Positions 5,398-5,792 of a stretch of 5,792 nucleotides of DNA are shown in pieces (the stretch's first letter is position 1; each line of letters begins with the position of its first letter). The stretch covers positions 1 through 5,792 of the forward strand of contig JADZBY010000413.1 in NCBI GenBank assembly GCA_020851855.1, written 5' to 3'. The notes under the pieces were generated by a model that saw only the letters and a program-made list of their open reading frames with translations, was not told the DNA's origin and did not search any database. The DNA comes from Anaerolineae bacterium (GTDB lineage: Bacteria; Chloroflexota; Anaerolineae; Aggregatilineales; UBA2796). Position numbers and translations under genes: made by a program.

Positions 5398-5792
5398 TCA
5401 TCCGCCGCCGAACAGGCGCACGACAGTGGCGACCACGAAGGTGACGCCGAAGGCCAGGCTGAGCGGGAGAAGTGTCGCGACCGCCGTCCACTTCAGACTC
5501 CTCGTCTCGTGGTAGATGGTCATGATCGTCGTGCTGCACGGGTTGTGAAGCAGGCTGAAGAGCATCAGATTCACCGCCGTGAGCAGCGTCCAGCCGCCGT
5601 ATTGCGTCAGCACGTGGTACACCTGGGCGTCGTCGAGTTCCAGCATCACGCCGCGCGCCGCCAGATTCGACCGGGCTAAATTCAGCGTCAGCATGAGCAC
5701 GGTCGGGATGACGATCTCGTTGGCCGGGATAGCGACCACATAGGCCAGCAGGATGACGCCGTTCAAGCCAAGCAGCACGCCGAGCGGGTTCA
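5398..5792 (-). CDS. feoB: Ferrous iron transporter FeoB, C-terminal part only (5' end outside window)
   Basis: About 130 residues up to the stop TGA at 5400-5398; the frame stays open to the window edge, so this is a window-truncated gene, not a broken one. FeoB brings Fe2+ across the inner membrane, with an N-terminal G-protein domain (not in view) and a membrane domain. The visible part begins NPLGVLLGLNGVILLAYVVAIPANEIVIP, a FeoB gate/C-terminal signature, then has ELDDAQVYHVLTQYGGWTLLTAVNLMLFSLLHNPCSTTIMTIYHETRSLKWT, matching the family pattern of a Trp-Thr helix followed by H-x-PC-x-T-T and E-T-x-S-x-K-W. A last helix (TAVATLLPLSLAFGVTFVVATVVRLF) ends three residues before the C-terminus (GGG). 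The PC cysteine motif is intact. The nearest GTG at 5778 is internal and should not be taken as the start. A separate terminator and the kimA promoter suggest kimA is not part of this operon. Confidence 0.88.
   Translation of the reverse strand, partial: NPLGVLLGLNGVILLAYVVAIPANEIVIPTVLMLTLNLARSNLAARGVMLELDDAQVYHVLTQYGGWTLLTAVNLMLFSLLHNPCSTTIMTIYHETRSLKWTAVATLLPLSLAFGVTFVVATVVRLFGGG

Overview
The window is GC-rich bacterial chromosomal DNA with tightly packed genes. The style fits Chloroflexota (Anaerolineae-like): a GT39-type membrane glycosyltransferase with an extra C-terminal beta-rich domain, next to a NERD-like membrane protein. That taxonomic reading is inference from gene style, not a database match. 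I see no insertion sequence, CRISPR array, tRNA or rRNA.

Layout: positions 1-230 hold no long gene. They contain a weak promoter candidate, two small stem-loops and a possible 23-codon leader ORF. Two plus-strand genes follow and look like one operon. The first (231-1016) is a two-helix membrane-anchored protein with a NERD-like domain that seems to lack the usual catalytic residues. The second (1013-2911) is a GT39/ArnT-like polytopic glycosyltransferase. Its best start is an unusual CTG that overlaps the upstream TGA as CTGA, behind a perfect AGGAGG. The minus strand carries a convergent gene (2901-5027) whose product closely resembles the KimA-type APC-superfamily potassium importer, and its last 11 bases overlap the glycosyltransferase stop. 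A 370-base gap (5028-5397) then holds a near-consensus sigma-70 promoter for kimA, palindromes, and a hairpin that fits a terminator for the next minus-strand gene. That gene is the 3' end of feoB (5398 to the window edge), the ferrous iron transporter.

How they fit: the plus-strand pair probably serves the cell envelope (lipid-linked sugar transfer plus an anchored partner of unknown role). The minus-strand genes are cation uptake systems (potassium, iron), but they appear to be separate transcription units. The points most worth a second look are the CTGA start, the 63-residue Asn-Gly/His/Pro-Ala tail on KimA, which contains inverted repeats suited to ending the opposing transcript, and a kimA promoter so close to the gene that it leaves no room for the c-di-AMP riboswitch known in Bacillus. 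I found no clear new multi-gene system here.
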